Origin: Occultella aeris
GTDB taxonomy: Bacteria; Actinomycetota; Actinomycetes; Actinomycetales; Beutenbergiaceae
NCBI RefSeq assembly: GCF_902703175.1
Contig: NZ_CACRYJ010000036.1
Location: 1 to 64,000, forward strand
DNA length: 64,000 nt
Direction of reading: 5' to 3'
A model generated the notes under the pieces. That model ran no database searches, was not told the origin of the DNA, and was given only the letters and a program-made list of their open reading frames with translations. Of the stretch, positions 41,584-53,128 are shown piece by piece (positions within the stretch are counted from its first letter, which is position 1; every line of letters begins with the position of its first letter). The translations under genes and the position numbers were made by a program.

Positions 41584-43224
41584 ATGACCACCGCCCCTGC
41601 CACCGGCCGTCCGGCCTGGCTGCTGCCGACCCTCGCCGGATACCGACGGCGATGGCTCGGCAAGGACGTCGCCGCGGGCCTGTCCGCGGGTGCGGTCGTG
41701 GTGCCGCAGGCGATGGCGTACGCCACCGTCGCGAACCTGCCCGTCGAGGTCGGGCTGTACACGTGCATCGTCCCGATGATCGTGTACGCGCTGCTCGGGG
41801 GCAGCCGGGCCATGAGCGTCTCCACGACGTCGACGATCGCCACACTGACCGCGACGACCCTGGTCTCCGCGGGCGTCGCGACCGGTGCGGACAACGCCGA
41901 GGACGCCCTCGGGTCCCTGGTGACCCTGACCCTGCTGGTGGGCGTCGTGCTGCTGGCTGCACGGCTGCTCAGGCTCGGTTCGCTGGTCGAGAACATCAGT
42001 GACGCCACGGTGCTCGGCCTGAAGATCGGGGTCGGCGCAACGGTCGCCGTCGGGCAGCTGCCGAAGCTCCTCGGCGAGACCGGGAACGTCAGCGGCGAGG
42101 GCTTCTTCAGCGGGCTGGCCGCGGTCGGCCGGGCCTGGGACAGCGTCAACGGTGTCACCGTGGCGCTGTCCGCAGCGTCGATCCTCGCGATCATCCTGCT
42201 CAAGGCCTTCGCGCCACGGGCACCGGGTGCGCTGATCGTCGTCGTGGCCGGGATCCTGATCGTCGCACTCACCTCGGCGCGGGACGCCGGCCTCCAGTTG
42301 ATCGACCCGGTCCCCTCCGGCCTACCGGTGCCGACCTTGCCGGACCTCGACAAGCTCGGCGCGCTCGTGCCCGGCGCGTTGGCGATCGCGGTCATGGTGT
42401 TCATGGAGACGGCGGCCGTGGCGAAGGGCATCCGCAAGCCGGCCGACCCGATGATCGACAGTGACACCGAACTCCTCGCCGCCGGCGCCGCGAACATCGC
42501 CGGCGGCATGTTCGGCACCATGCCCGCCGCGGGCGGGTTCTCCCAGAGCGCCGTCAACGAGGGCGCCGGGGCACGCTCGCAGCTCGCCGGACTGGTGACC
42601 GTCGCGCTCGCCGTGGCGGTCGCCCTCTTCCTCGGCCCGGTGCTGAGCCTGCTCCCGCAGGCGACGCTCGCGGCCGTGGTGTTCGTCGCCGTCGTCGGCC
42701 TGATCCAGATCCCCACCTTGGTGCGGTGGGCTCGGATCAGCCCGCGTGACTTCTGGATCGCGAGCGTGGTGGCCGCCGTCGGCCTGACCGCCGGGCTGCT
42801 CGCAGCGGTCGGGTTGGGGGTGGTGCTGACCCTGGTCCTCGTGCTGCGCGAACTCAACATCCCCAAGCTCGACGTGACCGGACGCCGGGGCGCCACCCTC
42901 GCGGTCCACCTCGGGCGCGGCCTCTACACCGCGAACGCCCTGGAGAACGAGCGCGCCATCGTGGCCCTGGCCACGGCACAGGACGAGCCCATCGACACCC
43001 TCGTCCTGGACGTCGAGCGGCTCGAGGTCGTCACCATGACGGTGCTGAGCGCGCTTGAGGACCTCGACCGCGACCTGGCCGGCCAGGGCGTCGAACTGCA
43101 CCTGGCGCGACTACCCGGATCCGCCCTCGACGTCGCCAAGCACGTGCCCTGGTACCAAGGGCTCGCGGCGGCCGGCCGCGTCCACGAGAGTGTCGAGGAC
43201 GGACTGGCCGCCGCGGCGGACTGA
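41584..43224 (+). CDS. SulP-family anion transporter with STAS domain
   Basis: This 546-residue protein has a SulP membrane domain with about 12-14 helices, including GLSAGAVVVPQAMAYATVANLP near residue 25 (key part VVVPQAMAYA), and a C-terminal STAS domain (LVLDVERLEVVTMTVLSAL near residue 475). SulP proteins move sulfate, bicarbonate, dicarboxylates or other anions. The convergent neighbour is an arylsulfatase gene, which makes sulfate plausible but not proven. ATG 41584 gives a short N-terminus and appears leaderless. Confidence 0.9.
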   Translation: MTTAPATGRPAWLLPTLAGYRRRWLGKDVAAGLSAGAVVVPQAMAYATVANLPVEVGLYTCIVPMIVYALLGGSRAMSVSTTSTIATLTATTLVSAGVATGADNAEDALGSLVTLTLLVGVVLLAARLLRLGSLVENISDATVLGLKIGVGATVAVGQLPKLLGETGNVSGEGFFSGLAAVGRAWDSVNGVTVALSAASILAIILLKAFAPRAPGALIVVVAGILIVALTSARDAGLQLIDPVPSGLPVPTLPDLDKLGALVPGALAIAVMVFMETAAVAKGIRKPADPMIDSDTELLAAGAANIAGGMFGTMPAAGGFSQSAVNEGAGARSQLAGLVTVALAVAVALFLGPVLSLLPQATLAAVVFVAVVGLIQIPTLVRWARISPRDFWIASVVAAVGLTAGLLAAVGLGVVLTLVLVLRELNIPKLDVTGRRGATLAVHLGRGLYTANALENERAIVALATAQDEPIDTLVLDVERLEVVTMTVLSALEDLDRDLAGQGVELHLARLPGSALDVAKHVPWYQGLAAAGRVHESVEDGLAAAAD

Positions 43225-43244
43225 GGCGTGGCCCAACCGGCCGA

Positions 43245-44744
43245 TCAGGAGGTCCCGGCCGTGCTCTGGAGCTTCTCCATCACCTTGTTGATGGTGAACG
43301 AGGCGGGCTCCTGACGCGGCGGGAACTCCACGAACGTCTGCAGCATCGAGGCCACGTGTGCCTGGGCCGGCACGAACAGGAAGATCCGCGACATCATCCA
43401 GTCGTAGTACGTGTTGGACGTCCGGTCGGCACGTTCGTACGGGTCGGTCCGCAGGTTGAACAGCTTCGGTGCCCGCAACTCCACCCATGGGTCCAGCCAC
43501 ACGGCCAGCGTCCCTTCGGTGCGCTGCTCGAGGAACACGATCTTCCAGTTGTCGAACCGCAGCGCGGTGAGGTCGCCCTCGTCGGAGACGTAGAAGAAGT
43601 GATTCCGCGGGCTCTCCTCTGTGGCTCCGGTGATGTAGTCGAGCTGGTTGTGACCGTCGAGCTGCACGTGATAGTCGATGCCGTTCAGTTCGGTCCCCGC
43701 CGCCAACCGGTCGACGATGTCGGTGTCCCCGGCTGCCGCGAGCAGGGTGACGAACCAGTCGTTGTGGCTGACGATGCCGTTCAGGGTCTTTCCTGCCGGG
43801 ATGTGCCCGGGCCAGCGCACCATCGCGGGCACCCGGTAGGCACCCTCCCAGTTCGAGTTCTTCTCGTTCCGGAACGGGGTCATGGCGCCGTCCGGCCAGC
43901 TGTTCATGTGCGGGCCGTTGTCCGTGGAGTACATGACGATCGTGTCCTCGGCCAGGCCGAGCTCGTCGATCAGGTCGAGCAGGCTTCCGACGACGTCGTC
44001 GTGGTAGAGCATCGCGTCGTGGTACTCGGACTGCCACCGCCCGGCGCGTCCCTTGTCCTGCTCGCGCACATGGGTCCGGAAGTGCATGTGCGTCGCGTTG
44101 AACCACACGAAGAACGGCGTGTCATCCGCGGCCTTGGCGCGGATGAAGTCCGACGCCGCGTCCCGGAACTCCTCGTCGCAGGTCTCCATGCGCTTCTTCG
44201 TCAGCGGACCGGTGTCCTCGATGCGCTGCGTACCGTCCCCGTTGGCCCAGGAGTGGATCACACCGCGCGGTCCGAACCGGTCGTGGAAGTTCGGGAAGTC
44301 CTCCGGTGAGGGGTAGTCACGGTGCTCGGGCTCCTCCTCGGCGTTGAGGTGGTAGAGGTTGCCGAAGAACTCGTCGAACCCGTGCATCGTGGGCAGGAAC
44401 TCGTCCCGGTCACCCAGGTGGTTCTTCCCGAACTGGCCGGTGGCGTAGCCCTGGGCCTTGAGCGCGGTGGCGATCGTCGGGTCCTCCGCACGTAGACCCA
44501 CATCGGCCCCGGGCATGCCCACCTTGGTCAGCCCGGTGCGGTACGGGTTCTGCCCGGTGATGAAGGCGGCCCGGCCGGCGGTACAGCTCTGTTCGCCGTA
44601 GTAGTCGGTGAACTTCACGCCCTCGTCGGCGACCCGGTCGATGTTGGGCGTCCGATAGCCCATCACCCCGTCGGAGTACGTACTGAGATTGGTGAGACCG
44701 ATGTCGTCGCCCCAGATGATCAGGATGTTCGGCTTGTCTGCCAC
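43245..44744 (-). CDS. Arylsulfatase (formylglycine-dependent, type I)
   Basis: This 499-residue sulfatase has N-terminal metal residues in ILIIWGDDIGLTN near residue 7 and the formylglycine motif C54-T-A-G-R (EQSCTAGRAAF), followed by TDNGPH near residue 275. The Cys must be converted to formylglycine, and a generating enzyme is encoded 1.2 kb away. There is no signal peptide, so the enzyme is cytosolic and acts on imported sulfate esters or sulfated metabolites. GTG 44744 follows GGGAGCTCATC. It is convergent with the SulP gene and divergent from the HAD hydrolase gene. Confidence 0.9.
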   Translation of the reverse strand: MADKPNILIIWGDDIGLTNLSTYSDGVMGYRTPNIDRVADEGVKFTDYYGEQSCTAGRAAFITGQNPYRTGLTKVGMPGADVGLRAEDPTIATALKAQGYATGQFGKNHLGDRDEFLPTMHGFDEFFGNLYHLNAEEEPEHRDYPSPEDFPNFHDRFGPRGVIHSWANGDGTQRIEDTGPLTKKRMETCDEEFRDAASDFIRAKAADDTPFFVWFNATHMHFRTHVREQDKGRAGRWQSEYHDAMLYHDDVVGSLLDLIDELGLAEDTIVMYSTDNGPHMNSWPDGAMTPFRNEKNSNWEGAYRVPAMVRWPGHIPAGKTLNGIVSHNDWFVTLLAAAGDTDIVDRLAAGTELNGIDYHVQLDGHNQLDYITGATEESPRNHFFYVSDEGDLTALRFDNWKIVFLEQRTEGTLAVWLDPWVELRAPKLFNLRTDPYERADRTSNTYYDWMMSRIFLFVPAQAHVASMLQTFVEFPPRQEPASFTINKVMEKLQSTAGTS

Positions 44745-44905
44745 GATGAGCTCCCTCGATTCGGCGGCGGGTAATCCCCACAAGGATCGAATCACCGCGC
44801 AGGCCCGCACAGATCATCCGTCCCGGGTGAGCCCGCGCGCCCCTGCCATCCGTAGCGTCAGCCCACGTGGGCGGCGTGAGGTCCGTCCGGAGAGGGGAGG
44901 CGACA

Positions 44906-45850
44906 ATGTCCGAAGCACTGCCGTCCTGGCGCGAGGGCCCCACCCGCGCCGCGATCGTCGAGTTCATCGACGCGGTCACCACCGAGGGCAGCCCTGACTT
45001 CGTCCCACCCGAGGGCAGGGTCGCGGTCTTCGACAACGACGGCACGCTCTGGACCGAGAAGCCGATGGTGGTCCAGCTGCACTACGTACTGCAACAGTGG
45101 AAGGCCGCAGCGGAGGCGGACCCGAGTCTTGCCGAGAAGCAGCCGTACCAGGCCGCAGTCTCCGGGGACCTGGCCTGGCTCGGCGCGGCCGTGGACAAGC
45201 ACTACGCCGGGGACGACTCGGACCTTGGTCTGATCATCGCCGCGGTGTCCGCCGCCAGCGCCGGCTCGAGCGTCGAGGAGTACGAGGCGTCCGTGGCTGC
45301 GTTCTTCCGGGACGCGCGGCACATGACCATGGACCGGTCCTACGCCCACACGGTGTACCAGCCGATGGTCGAACTCATCCGGCTGCTGGACGCCCACGAC
45401 TTCCGCACCTACATCGTCTCCGGCGGCGAACGCGACTTCATGCGCCTGATCGCGCAGGACTACTACGGGATCCCGACCCAACGGGTGGTCGGCACCGGGC
45501 TGGGTCTTGAGTACGACGCCGAGCACAACGTGGTGCGCTACAAGAGCGCCCTGGCCTTCTTCGACGACGGCCCCGAGAAGCCGGTGCGGATCTGGATGCG
45601 CACCGGACGGCGGCCGATCCTGGCTGCCGGCAACTCCAACGGGGACGTCCCGATGCTCCGGTTCGCCCAGGGCAATCCGCGCAGCCTGGCCCTGCTGGTC
45701 AACCACGACGATGACACCGACCGCGGCGACGCGCCCTACTCCAAGGGCGCCGAGAAGGCGATCGAGGCGGCGCCGGCACACGGGTTCACCGTGATCAGTG
45801 TCCGCGACGACTGGTCGCAGGTGTTCCCGGCCGACAGCCAACAGGGCTGA
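44906..45850 (+). CDS. HAD-superfamily phosphatase-like hydrolase
   Basis: This 314-residue protein has the HAD nucleophile motif VAVFDNDGTLW near residue 36, motif II TYIVSGGERDF near residue 172 and motif IV AAGNSNGDVPML near residue 245. It looks like a phosphoserine-phosphatase-like (PF12710) hydrolase with a long cap insert. ATG 44906 follows GAGGGGAGGCGACA. It is divergent from the sulfatase gene and convergent with the formylglycine-generating enzyme gene; such HAD proteins recur beside sulfatases, perhaps to handle phosphorylated products. The substrate is unknown. Confidence 0.82.
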   Translation: MSEALPSWREGPTRAAIVEFIDAVTTEGSPDFVPPEGRVAVFDNDGTLWTEKPMVVQLHYVLQQWKAAAEADPSLAEKQPYQAAVSGDLAWLGAAVDKHYAGDDSDLGLIIAAVSAASAGSSVEEYEASVAAFFRDARHMTMDRSYAHTVYQPMVELIRLLDAHDFRTYIVSGGERDFMRLIAQDYYGIPTQRVVGTGLGLEYDAEHNVVRYKSALAFFDDGPEKPVRIWMRTGRRPILAAGNSNGDVPMLRFAQGNPRSLALLVNHDDDTDRGDAPYSKGAEKAIEAAPAHGFTVISVRDDWSQVFPADSQQG

Positions 45851-45905
45851 GGCGAGCCGACCGCACGAGCCGGGTTCCGCCGTCGGGCAATGACAACAGC
45901 CCGGC

Positions 45906-46844
45906 TCAGCCGTCCTTCGCGCAGCGGAAACCGATGTGGGACATCCCGGTGTCCTCCGCCTGGGGCGAGCGGGCGGCGGGGCGGAACCGGAGGCAGTACT
46001 CGGGCGAGCAGAGCTGCGACCCGCCCTTGAGGACCCGGCGGGGGATCGCGAACCCCTCCTGCGCGCTCGCGCTCGCGAGCAGGTTCGTGCGCTTGCCCGG
46101 GTCCACCGGATTGTCGGACAGACGCAGGTGGCGCGGCGTGTAGTAGTCCGTCGTCCACTCCCACACGTTGCCGATCATGTCGAAGAGGCCGTAGCCGTTC
46201 GCCGGGTAGGACCCGACCGGCGCGGCGTCGCCGACACCCTGGTTGTCGTAGGGGAAGCGCCCGAGCCAGGTGTTCGCCTGGGCGACGCCGCCGGGATACG
46301 GTTCATCGCCCCACGCGAACCGCTCGCCGTCCACACCACCGCGCGCTGCGTACTCGTGCTCGGCCTCGGTCGGCAGCCGCAGGCCCGCCCAGGTCGCGTA
46401 CGCCGTCGCGTCCTCGAAGGCCACGTGGATGACCGGGTGGTTCTGGCGGTCGTCGACGGAGGATCCCGGGCCGAACGGCCGGCGCCAGTACGCGCCCGGC
46501 TGCCAGCGCCACCAGTTGCGCCAGTTCCGCAGGTCCACGGGGCCGTCGGTCGGGGTGAACACCATGGCGCCCGGCACCAGGTCCGCTGGGTCGGCGCCCG
46601 GGAAGTCCTTCGGATCCAGCTCGCGTTCGGCCACCGTGACGTAGCCGGTCGCGTCCACGAAGCGCGCGAACGCGGCGTTCGTGACCTCGTGCCGGTCGAT
46701 CCAGAACGGCCCGACCGCGCGGGAGTGCACGGGACGCTCGTCGGGATAGAACTCCTCCGAGCCCATCAGGAACGTGCCGCCGTCGAGGTGGACCATGTCG
46801 TGGGTGGTGGTCGTCATGGTCGTGGGGGCTCCTTCGCTCGGCAT
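45906..46844 (-). CDS. Formylglycine-generating enzyme (sulfatase-activating)
   Basis: This 312-residue FGE/SUMF1-family protein has FLMGSEEFYPDERPVH near residue 26, LRLPTEAEHEYAARGG in the middle, GNVWEWTTDYY near residue 230 and the C-terminal core with C279 and C284 (SQLCSPEYCLRF). These correspond to the catalytic copper-binding Cys pair. It oxidises the sulfatase motif Cys to formylglycine, and its target is most likely the arylsulfatase at 43245. There is no signal peptide, so activation is cytosolic. ATG 46844 lies 8 nt after TAGACT and appears leaderless; ATG 46817 after AAGGAG is the alternative. Confidence 0.9.
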   Translation of the reverse strand: MPSEGAPTTMTTTTHDMVHLDGGTFLMGSEEFYPDERPVHSRAVGPFWIDRHEVTNAAFARFVDATGYVTVAERELDPKDFPGADPADLVPGAMVFTPTDGPVDLRNWRNWWRWQPGAYWRRPFGPGSSVDDRQNHPVIHVAFEDATAYATWAGLRLPTEAEHEYAARGGVDGERFAWGDEPYPGGVAQANTWLGRFPYDNQGVGDAAPVGSYPANGYGLFDMIGNVWEWTTDYYTPRHLRLSDNPVDPGKRTNLLASASAQEGFAIPRRVLKGGSQLCSPEYCLRFRPAARSPQAEDTGMSHIGFRCAKDG

Positions 46845-46852
46845 CGTTCGGG

Positions 46853-46858
46853 AGTCTA
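46853..46858 (-). promoter_or_regulatory. -10 box for leaderless FGE transcript
   Basis: On the minus strand TAGACT is followed after 8 nt by ATG 46844. This spacing supports the longer start without a ribosome site. Confidence 0.45.
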
Positions 46859-46922
46859 TGGGCAATGCCCGACGGCGGGCTCACCGCGCGTGGGCGGCTG
46901 GCGGCTCGGGCGTCGGCGAACG

Positions 46923-48992
<2,070 letters not shown>

Positions 48993-49367
48993 TTTCATAA
49001 CTCCTCACCGGTGGTGGCTGACACGGTCTCGAGCCGATGCTGCACGAGAGCTATACCCGACGACGCTCCGCAGAGGCAGTTGCAGGGCCTGACCGCCTCC
49101 AGCCTAGGCGGGAGGCAGTGTTCGGTCGTCCGCGCAGGAGCGTCAGGTGGGCGAGATGAATCGATGTCCAGGAATACCTTTCGGTCTCAGCGGGCCCCGG
49201 GCTATCGTCGCCTCCCATGGCCTTCTAGCGGGGGAGACCACGGTCCGTGGGCACCGACGTCGACGGATCTGTAGGGGACTGAGGGGCGGCCTGGGCCATG
49301 CAGGCAAGAACCTCCGCGAGAACCACGACCGGGTAGGGACCCGGTTGCGCAGAATCGGGGAGGAACC
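48993..49367. other. 375-bp gap before the liv operon with one palindrome
   Basis: No gene or RNA is recognised. A perfect palindrome ACCGGGT-aggg-ACCCGGT lies at 49328-49345, 22 bp before the binding-protein start. It could be an operator or a leader hairpin. The minus strand contains GGTATAGC (near 49053), a possible -10 for the DUF255 gene. The remaining sequence shows short G-rich runs only. Confidence 0.4.
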
Positions 49368-50543
49368 ATGCGCACACCAAGGATCATCGGGACAACCGCA
49401 GCGATCACACTCACGCTCACCGTTGCCGCCTGCGGCTCGGGTGACGACGGCGCGGGATCGGGCGACGGGGCCCTGGTCGGCGAGGGCAGTGGGGCGGACT
49501 GCCAGATCGAGACGGCGGTCCCGGTGGGGGCGGCACTGTCACTGACCGGAGGAGCCGCCAGCTACGGCGAGTCGCAGCGCAACGGCCTGGAGCTGGCCGT
49601 GGCGCAACTCAACGAGCAGGGCGGCGTCACCTACGAGCTGGCCGTCGAGGACGACCAGACCGACCCGCGCCAGGGCATCACCGTCTTCGAGAACTTCGTC
49701 GGCGACGACACCAGCATCATCATCGGCCCCACCTTGTCCAACGGCGCCTTCCAAGCCCAGCCGATCGCCCAGGAGGCGGGCGTGCCGGTGCTGGCCATCT
49801 CCAACACCGCGTCGGGGATCACCGAGCAGGGTGACTACATCTTCCGGGACTCCCTGACCGAGGCACAGGTCATCCCGCAGACCATCGCGCTGGCCACCGA
49901 GACCTACGACCTGGAGCAGGTCGTGGTCATGTACAGCAACGACGACGCCTTCACCGAGTCCGGGTACGAGGTCTTCGCCTCCTCACTGGAGTCCGAGGGG
50001 GTCGAGATCAGCGACACCCTGACCTTCTCGGTCTCGGACACGGACTTCCGGCCGCTGCTCACCGAGGCGCTGGCGGCCGAGCCCGACGCACTCGTGGTGT
50101 CCGGCCTCATCGAGGCGGCGATCCCGTTGGTCACCCAGGCCCGCGACCTCGGCATCGACGCGCCGATCATCGGCGGGAACGGCTTCAACAACCCGCAGCT
50201 GATGACCGACGCCGGCGCGGCAGCCGAGGGTGTGGTGGTCGGCGCCGCCTGGAACTCCACCTCCGACATCCCCGAGAACGTCGAGTTCCTCGCGGCGTAC
50301 GAGGAGGAGTTCGGCCGTGCACCGGACCAGTTCGCGGCTCAGGCGTACGCCGCCATGACGATCATCGACGTGGCCGTGCGGCACAACTGCTCGGGCGAGC
50401 GCGATGACATCCAGGACGGGCTGAACAACATCGTCGACCTGCCAACGGTGCTCGGTTCGCTGACCATCAACGACGACCGTGATGCCGAGCACGAGGCGGT
50501 CGTCCAGGTGGTCCAGGACGGCGCATTCGCCGTCCTCGGCTGA
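49368..50543 (+). CDS. Branched-chain amino acid-type ABC substrate-binding lipoprotein
   Basis: This 391-residue periplasmic-binding-fold protein (Leu/Ile/Val-binding family) has a signal peptide ending in the lipobox VAAC at residue 22 and an acidic Gly-rich spacer. VPVGAALSLTGGAASYGESQRNGLELA (key part LSLTGGAASYGESQ) starts the mature fold, which includes IIGPTLSNGAF and VVSGLIEAAIPLV. ATG 49368 follows GGGGAGGAACC. It heads the operon with LivH, LivM-LivG and LivF. Amino acids are the default ligand, but related systems take urea, amides or aromatic acids. Confidence 0.88.
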   Translation: MRTPRIIGTTAAITLTLTVAACGSGDDGAGSGDGALVGEGSGADCQIETAVPVGAALSLTGGAASYGESQRNGLELAVAQLNEQGGVTYELAVEDDQTDPRQGITVFENFVGDDTSIIIGPTLSNGAFQAQPIAQEAGVPVLAISNTASGITEQGDYIFRDSLTEAQVIPQTIALATETYDLEQVVVMYSNDDAFTESGYEVFASSLESEGVEISDTLTFSVSDTDFRPLLTEALAAEPDALVVSGLIEAAIPLVTQARDLGIDAPIIGGNGFNNPQLMTDAGAAAEGVVVGAAWNSTSDIPENVEFLAAYEEEFGRAPDQFAAQAYAAMTIIDVAVRHNCSGERDDIQDGLNNIVDLPTVLGSLTINDDRDAEHEAVVQVVQDGAFAVLG

Positions 50544-50558
50544 GGCGCGCGTCCGGCG

Positions 50559-51440
50559 ATGGACATCCAACAGCTCCTCAACGGGCTGTTCATCGGCTCG
50601 ATCTATGCCCTGTTCGCGATCGGCTTCACCCTGGTCTTCGGCGTCCTCGACCGCCTGAACCTGGCACATCCGGCGGTCTTCACCGTGGCCGCGTTCGTGG
50701 GGATCGAGCTGGTGGAGGTCGGTGGGCTCTCGATCTGGGCCGCGCTGCCGGTCGTGTTCGTGGTGGGCGGCCTGCTCGGTCTGGTGATCGAGCGGGTCGC
50801 CTTCCGGCCGCTGAAGGGCCGGCCGGATGCTCACTTCGCAGGCCTGATCTCCTCCATCGCGCTCGCTGGCATGTTCATCGCGCTGCTGCAGTGGCGCTAC
50901 GGACCCGACACCAAGCGGTTCCCCGCGGAGTCCTTCCCGGACACCACGTACAAGATCCTCGGCGCCCAGGTCACCGGGGTGCAGGTCGCGATCCTCGTGA
51001 TCACCATCGTGCTCGCCGTCGGGCTGCACCTGCTGGTCGGCCGGACCAGGCTCGGCCGCGGGATGCGGGCGACCGCGGAGAACCCGACGGCGGCACGGGT
51101 GGTCGGCATCGACGTGGACCGGGTCAGCGCGACGACGCTGGCCATCTCCTCCGCGCTCGGCGCCGTCGCCGGCGCGCTGTTCGCCATGAACGTGAACAGC
51201 GCGCAACTGGGCATGGGCAGCGCGATCGAGCTCAAGGGTCTTGCCGTGATCGTGGTGGGTGGGATGGCGTCACTGCCCGGCGCGCTGGTGGGCGGCCTGC
51301 TGCTCGGTCTCGCGGAGGTCTTCACCGTGCAGTACATCGGCTCGAGCTGGCGCGACCTGGTTGCCTTCGGGCTGCTGTTCCTGATCCTCGTGGCGCGGCC
51401 CCAGGGCCTGTTCGGCACCCGGAAGGTCCGGGAGGTCTGA
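50559..51440 (+). CDS. livH: LivH-type ABC permease
   Basis: This 293-residue permease has about eight membrane segments. It opens MDIQQLLNGLFIGSIYALFA and has the LivH-type DRLNLAHPAVFTVAAF segment near residue 31 and the transporter loop ENPTAARVVGIDVDRVSATT near residue 175. It is 15 bp after the binding-protein gene and overlaps the next gene by 1 nt. It forms the channel with the LivM half of the following fusion protein. Confidence 0.88.
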   Translation: MDIQQLLNGLFIGSIYALFAIGFTLVFGVLDRLNLAHPAVFTVAAFVGIELVEVGGLSIWAALPVVFVVGGLLGLVIERVAFRPLKGRPDAHFAGLISSIALAGMFIALLQWRYGPDTKRFPAESFPDTTYKILGAQVTGVQVAILVITIVLAVGLHLLVGRTRLGRGMRATAENPTAARVVGIDVDRVSATTLAISSALGAVAGALFAMNVNSAQLGMGSAIELKGLAVIVVGGMASLPGALVGGLLLGLAEVFTVQYIGSSWRDLVAFGLLFLILVARPQGLFGTRKVREV

Positions 51441-53128
51441 TGCCCGGCGACGCCACCTTCGTGTTCATCGCCATCGGCGGGATCTTCGCGTTCTCCTTCT
51501 ACGCCGTGCTGGTCGCCGGGCAGCTCAGCCTGGGCCAGGCCGGCTTCGCCGCCATCGCCGCGTTCGGCTCGGCCAGCCTCGCGCCCGCGCCGGAGGAGGT
51601 CGGGGACATCCCGGCCCTGCTGATCGCCGTCGCCATCGGGATGTCTGTTGGGGCGCTCGCCTCGATCGTGCTGGGCCTGCCCACCATGCATCTGCGCGGG
51701 GTGTTCCTGGCCATCGCGACGCTCGGGTTCGCGGAGGCCGTTCGCATTCTCATCATCAACACCGAGTCGCTCGGCGGCGCCCAGGGGATGTCGGTGCCGA
51801 AGGTGGTCACCCCGGCGATCGCCTGGGTGTTCCTGGCGCTGGTCGCGTACTGGTTCTGGCGGCAGGGCCCGTCCCGGTACGGCCGGGCCCTCGCCGCGAT
51901 CCGTGAGGACGAGCTGGCCGCTCGGGCGATGGGCATCGACGTGGGGCGGCACCGCCTGCAGGCGTTCGTCACCTCCGGCGCCGTAGCGGGACTCTACGGC
52001 GTGCTCTGGGCGTACTTCGTGCGCCTGATAGCCCCGGAGGACTTCTCCTTCACGACGGCGATCGACGGCCTGGTCACGGCCGTGGTCGGTGGGTCGACGC
52101 TCTTCGTGGGCCCGATCCTCGGCAGCGTCTTCCTCACCCTGGTGCCGGACCTGCAACGGGCCATCGGGATCGACGCCGGATGGATCCGCCCGTTCCTGGC
52201 CAGCCTGTTGCTGCTCCTGGTGATCCTGTTCCTGCCCGGCGGTCTCGCCGGCCTGATCCCACGGCGGGTACGGATGCCGGCCATCACGGGCACCGACCTC
52301 GGCAGCGAGGTCGCCGGGCTGGACCCGCGGCGGCACCCCGCCGGTGGCGAACCGGTGATCCGGTTGCGAGGGCTGAGCAAGGACTACGGCGGCGTGCACG
52401 CGGTACGCGACGTGGACCTCGAGGTCACCGGTGGCGAGATCGTCGGGCTGATCGGCCCCAACGGGGCGGGCAAGACCACCCTGGTCAACATGATCAGCGG
52501 CCTGACCCGCGGGTCTTCGGGAACGGTCGAGGTCCTGGGGGTGCGGCCGGGACGCACCGCCGTGCACCGGATCGCAGCCGCCGGGGTGAGCCGCACCTTC
52601 CAGCACTCCCGGCTGTTCCCGCGGCTGACGGCGTTGGAGAACGCCCTGGTGGGCAGCCATGTGGTGGCCCGGCCCACCTTCGTGCGCCGGCTCCTCTGGC
52701 TGCCGTCCGCCCGGTACGACGAGCGGCAGGCGCTCCAGCATGCGGCCCGGTGCCTGGCGCGGGTGGGGCTGGCGGACAAGGGCGCGGCGGTGGCCTCGGC
52801 GTTGTCCTACGGTGACCAGCGACGGCTGGAGATCGCCCGGGCGCTCGCAGCCGACCCGTCCCTGCTGATCCTGGACGAACCCGCTGCGGGCATGAACCGG
52901 GTCGAGGCCGAGCAGCTCTCCGACCTGATCGGCGCGTTGGGGCGGGACGGACTGACGATCCTGCTGATCGAGCACAACGTCGGGATGGTGATGCGCACCT
53001 GCAGCCGGATCGTGGTGCTGAACTTCGGGGAGGTCCTCGCGACCGGCACCCCGGAGCAGATCGCGGGCAACCCCGAGGTGGTCACGGCCTATCTGGGCAG
53101 TACCGAGACCGAGGAGGAGTCACGGTGA
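51440..53128 (+). CDS. LivM-LivG fusion: ABC permease joined to ATPase
   Basis: This 562-residue protein joins two usual genes. Residues 1-275 are a LivM-type permease (VAGQLSLGQAGFAAIAAFG near residue 25, REDELAARAMGIDVGRHR near 157). Residues ~305-562 are a LivG-type ATPase with Walker A GPNGAGKT near 340, the signature ALSYGDQRRLEIARAL, where Gln of the usual YGxQ context is preceded by Asp, and Walker B LLILDEPAAGMN. The linker carries basic residues after the last membrane helix, so the ATPase stays cytosolic. It starts at TGATG after GGGAGGT and ends in a GTGA overlap with livF. Such fusions are known in several bacteria. Confidence 0.9.
   Translation: MPGDATFVFIAIGGIFAFSFYAVLVAGQLSLGQAGFAAIAAFGSASLAPAPEEVGDIPALLIAVAIGMSVGALASIVLGLPTMHLRGVFLAIATLGFAEAVRILIINTESLGGAQGMSVPKVVTPAIAWVFLALVAYWFWRQGPSRYGRALAAIREDELAARAMGIDVGRHRLQAFVTSGAVAGLYGVLWAYFVRLIAPEDFSFTTAIDGLVTAVVGGSTLFVGPILGSVFLTLVPDLQRAIGIDAGWIRPFLASLLLLLVILFLPGGLAGLIPRRVRMPAITGTDLGSEVAGLDPRRHPAGGEPVIRLRGLSKDYGGVHAVRDVDLEVTGGEIVGLIGPNGAGKTTLVNMISGLTRGSSGTVEVLGVRPGRTAVHRIAAAGVSRTFQHSRLFPRLTALENALVGSHVVARPTFVRRLLWLPSARYDERQALQHAARCLARVGLADKGAAVASALSYGDQRRLEIARALAADPSLLILDEPAAGMNRVEAEQLSDLIGALGRDGLTILLIEHNVGMVMRTCSRIVVLNFGEVLATGTPEQIAGNPEVVTAYLGSTETEEESR

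Noticed and set aside
48993-49367. Riboswitch or T-box before the liv operon
   Set aside because: Only a 7-bp palindrome is visible; no conserved riboswitch core was recognised.
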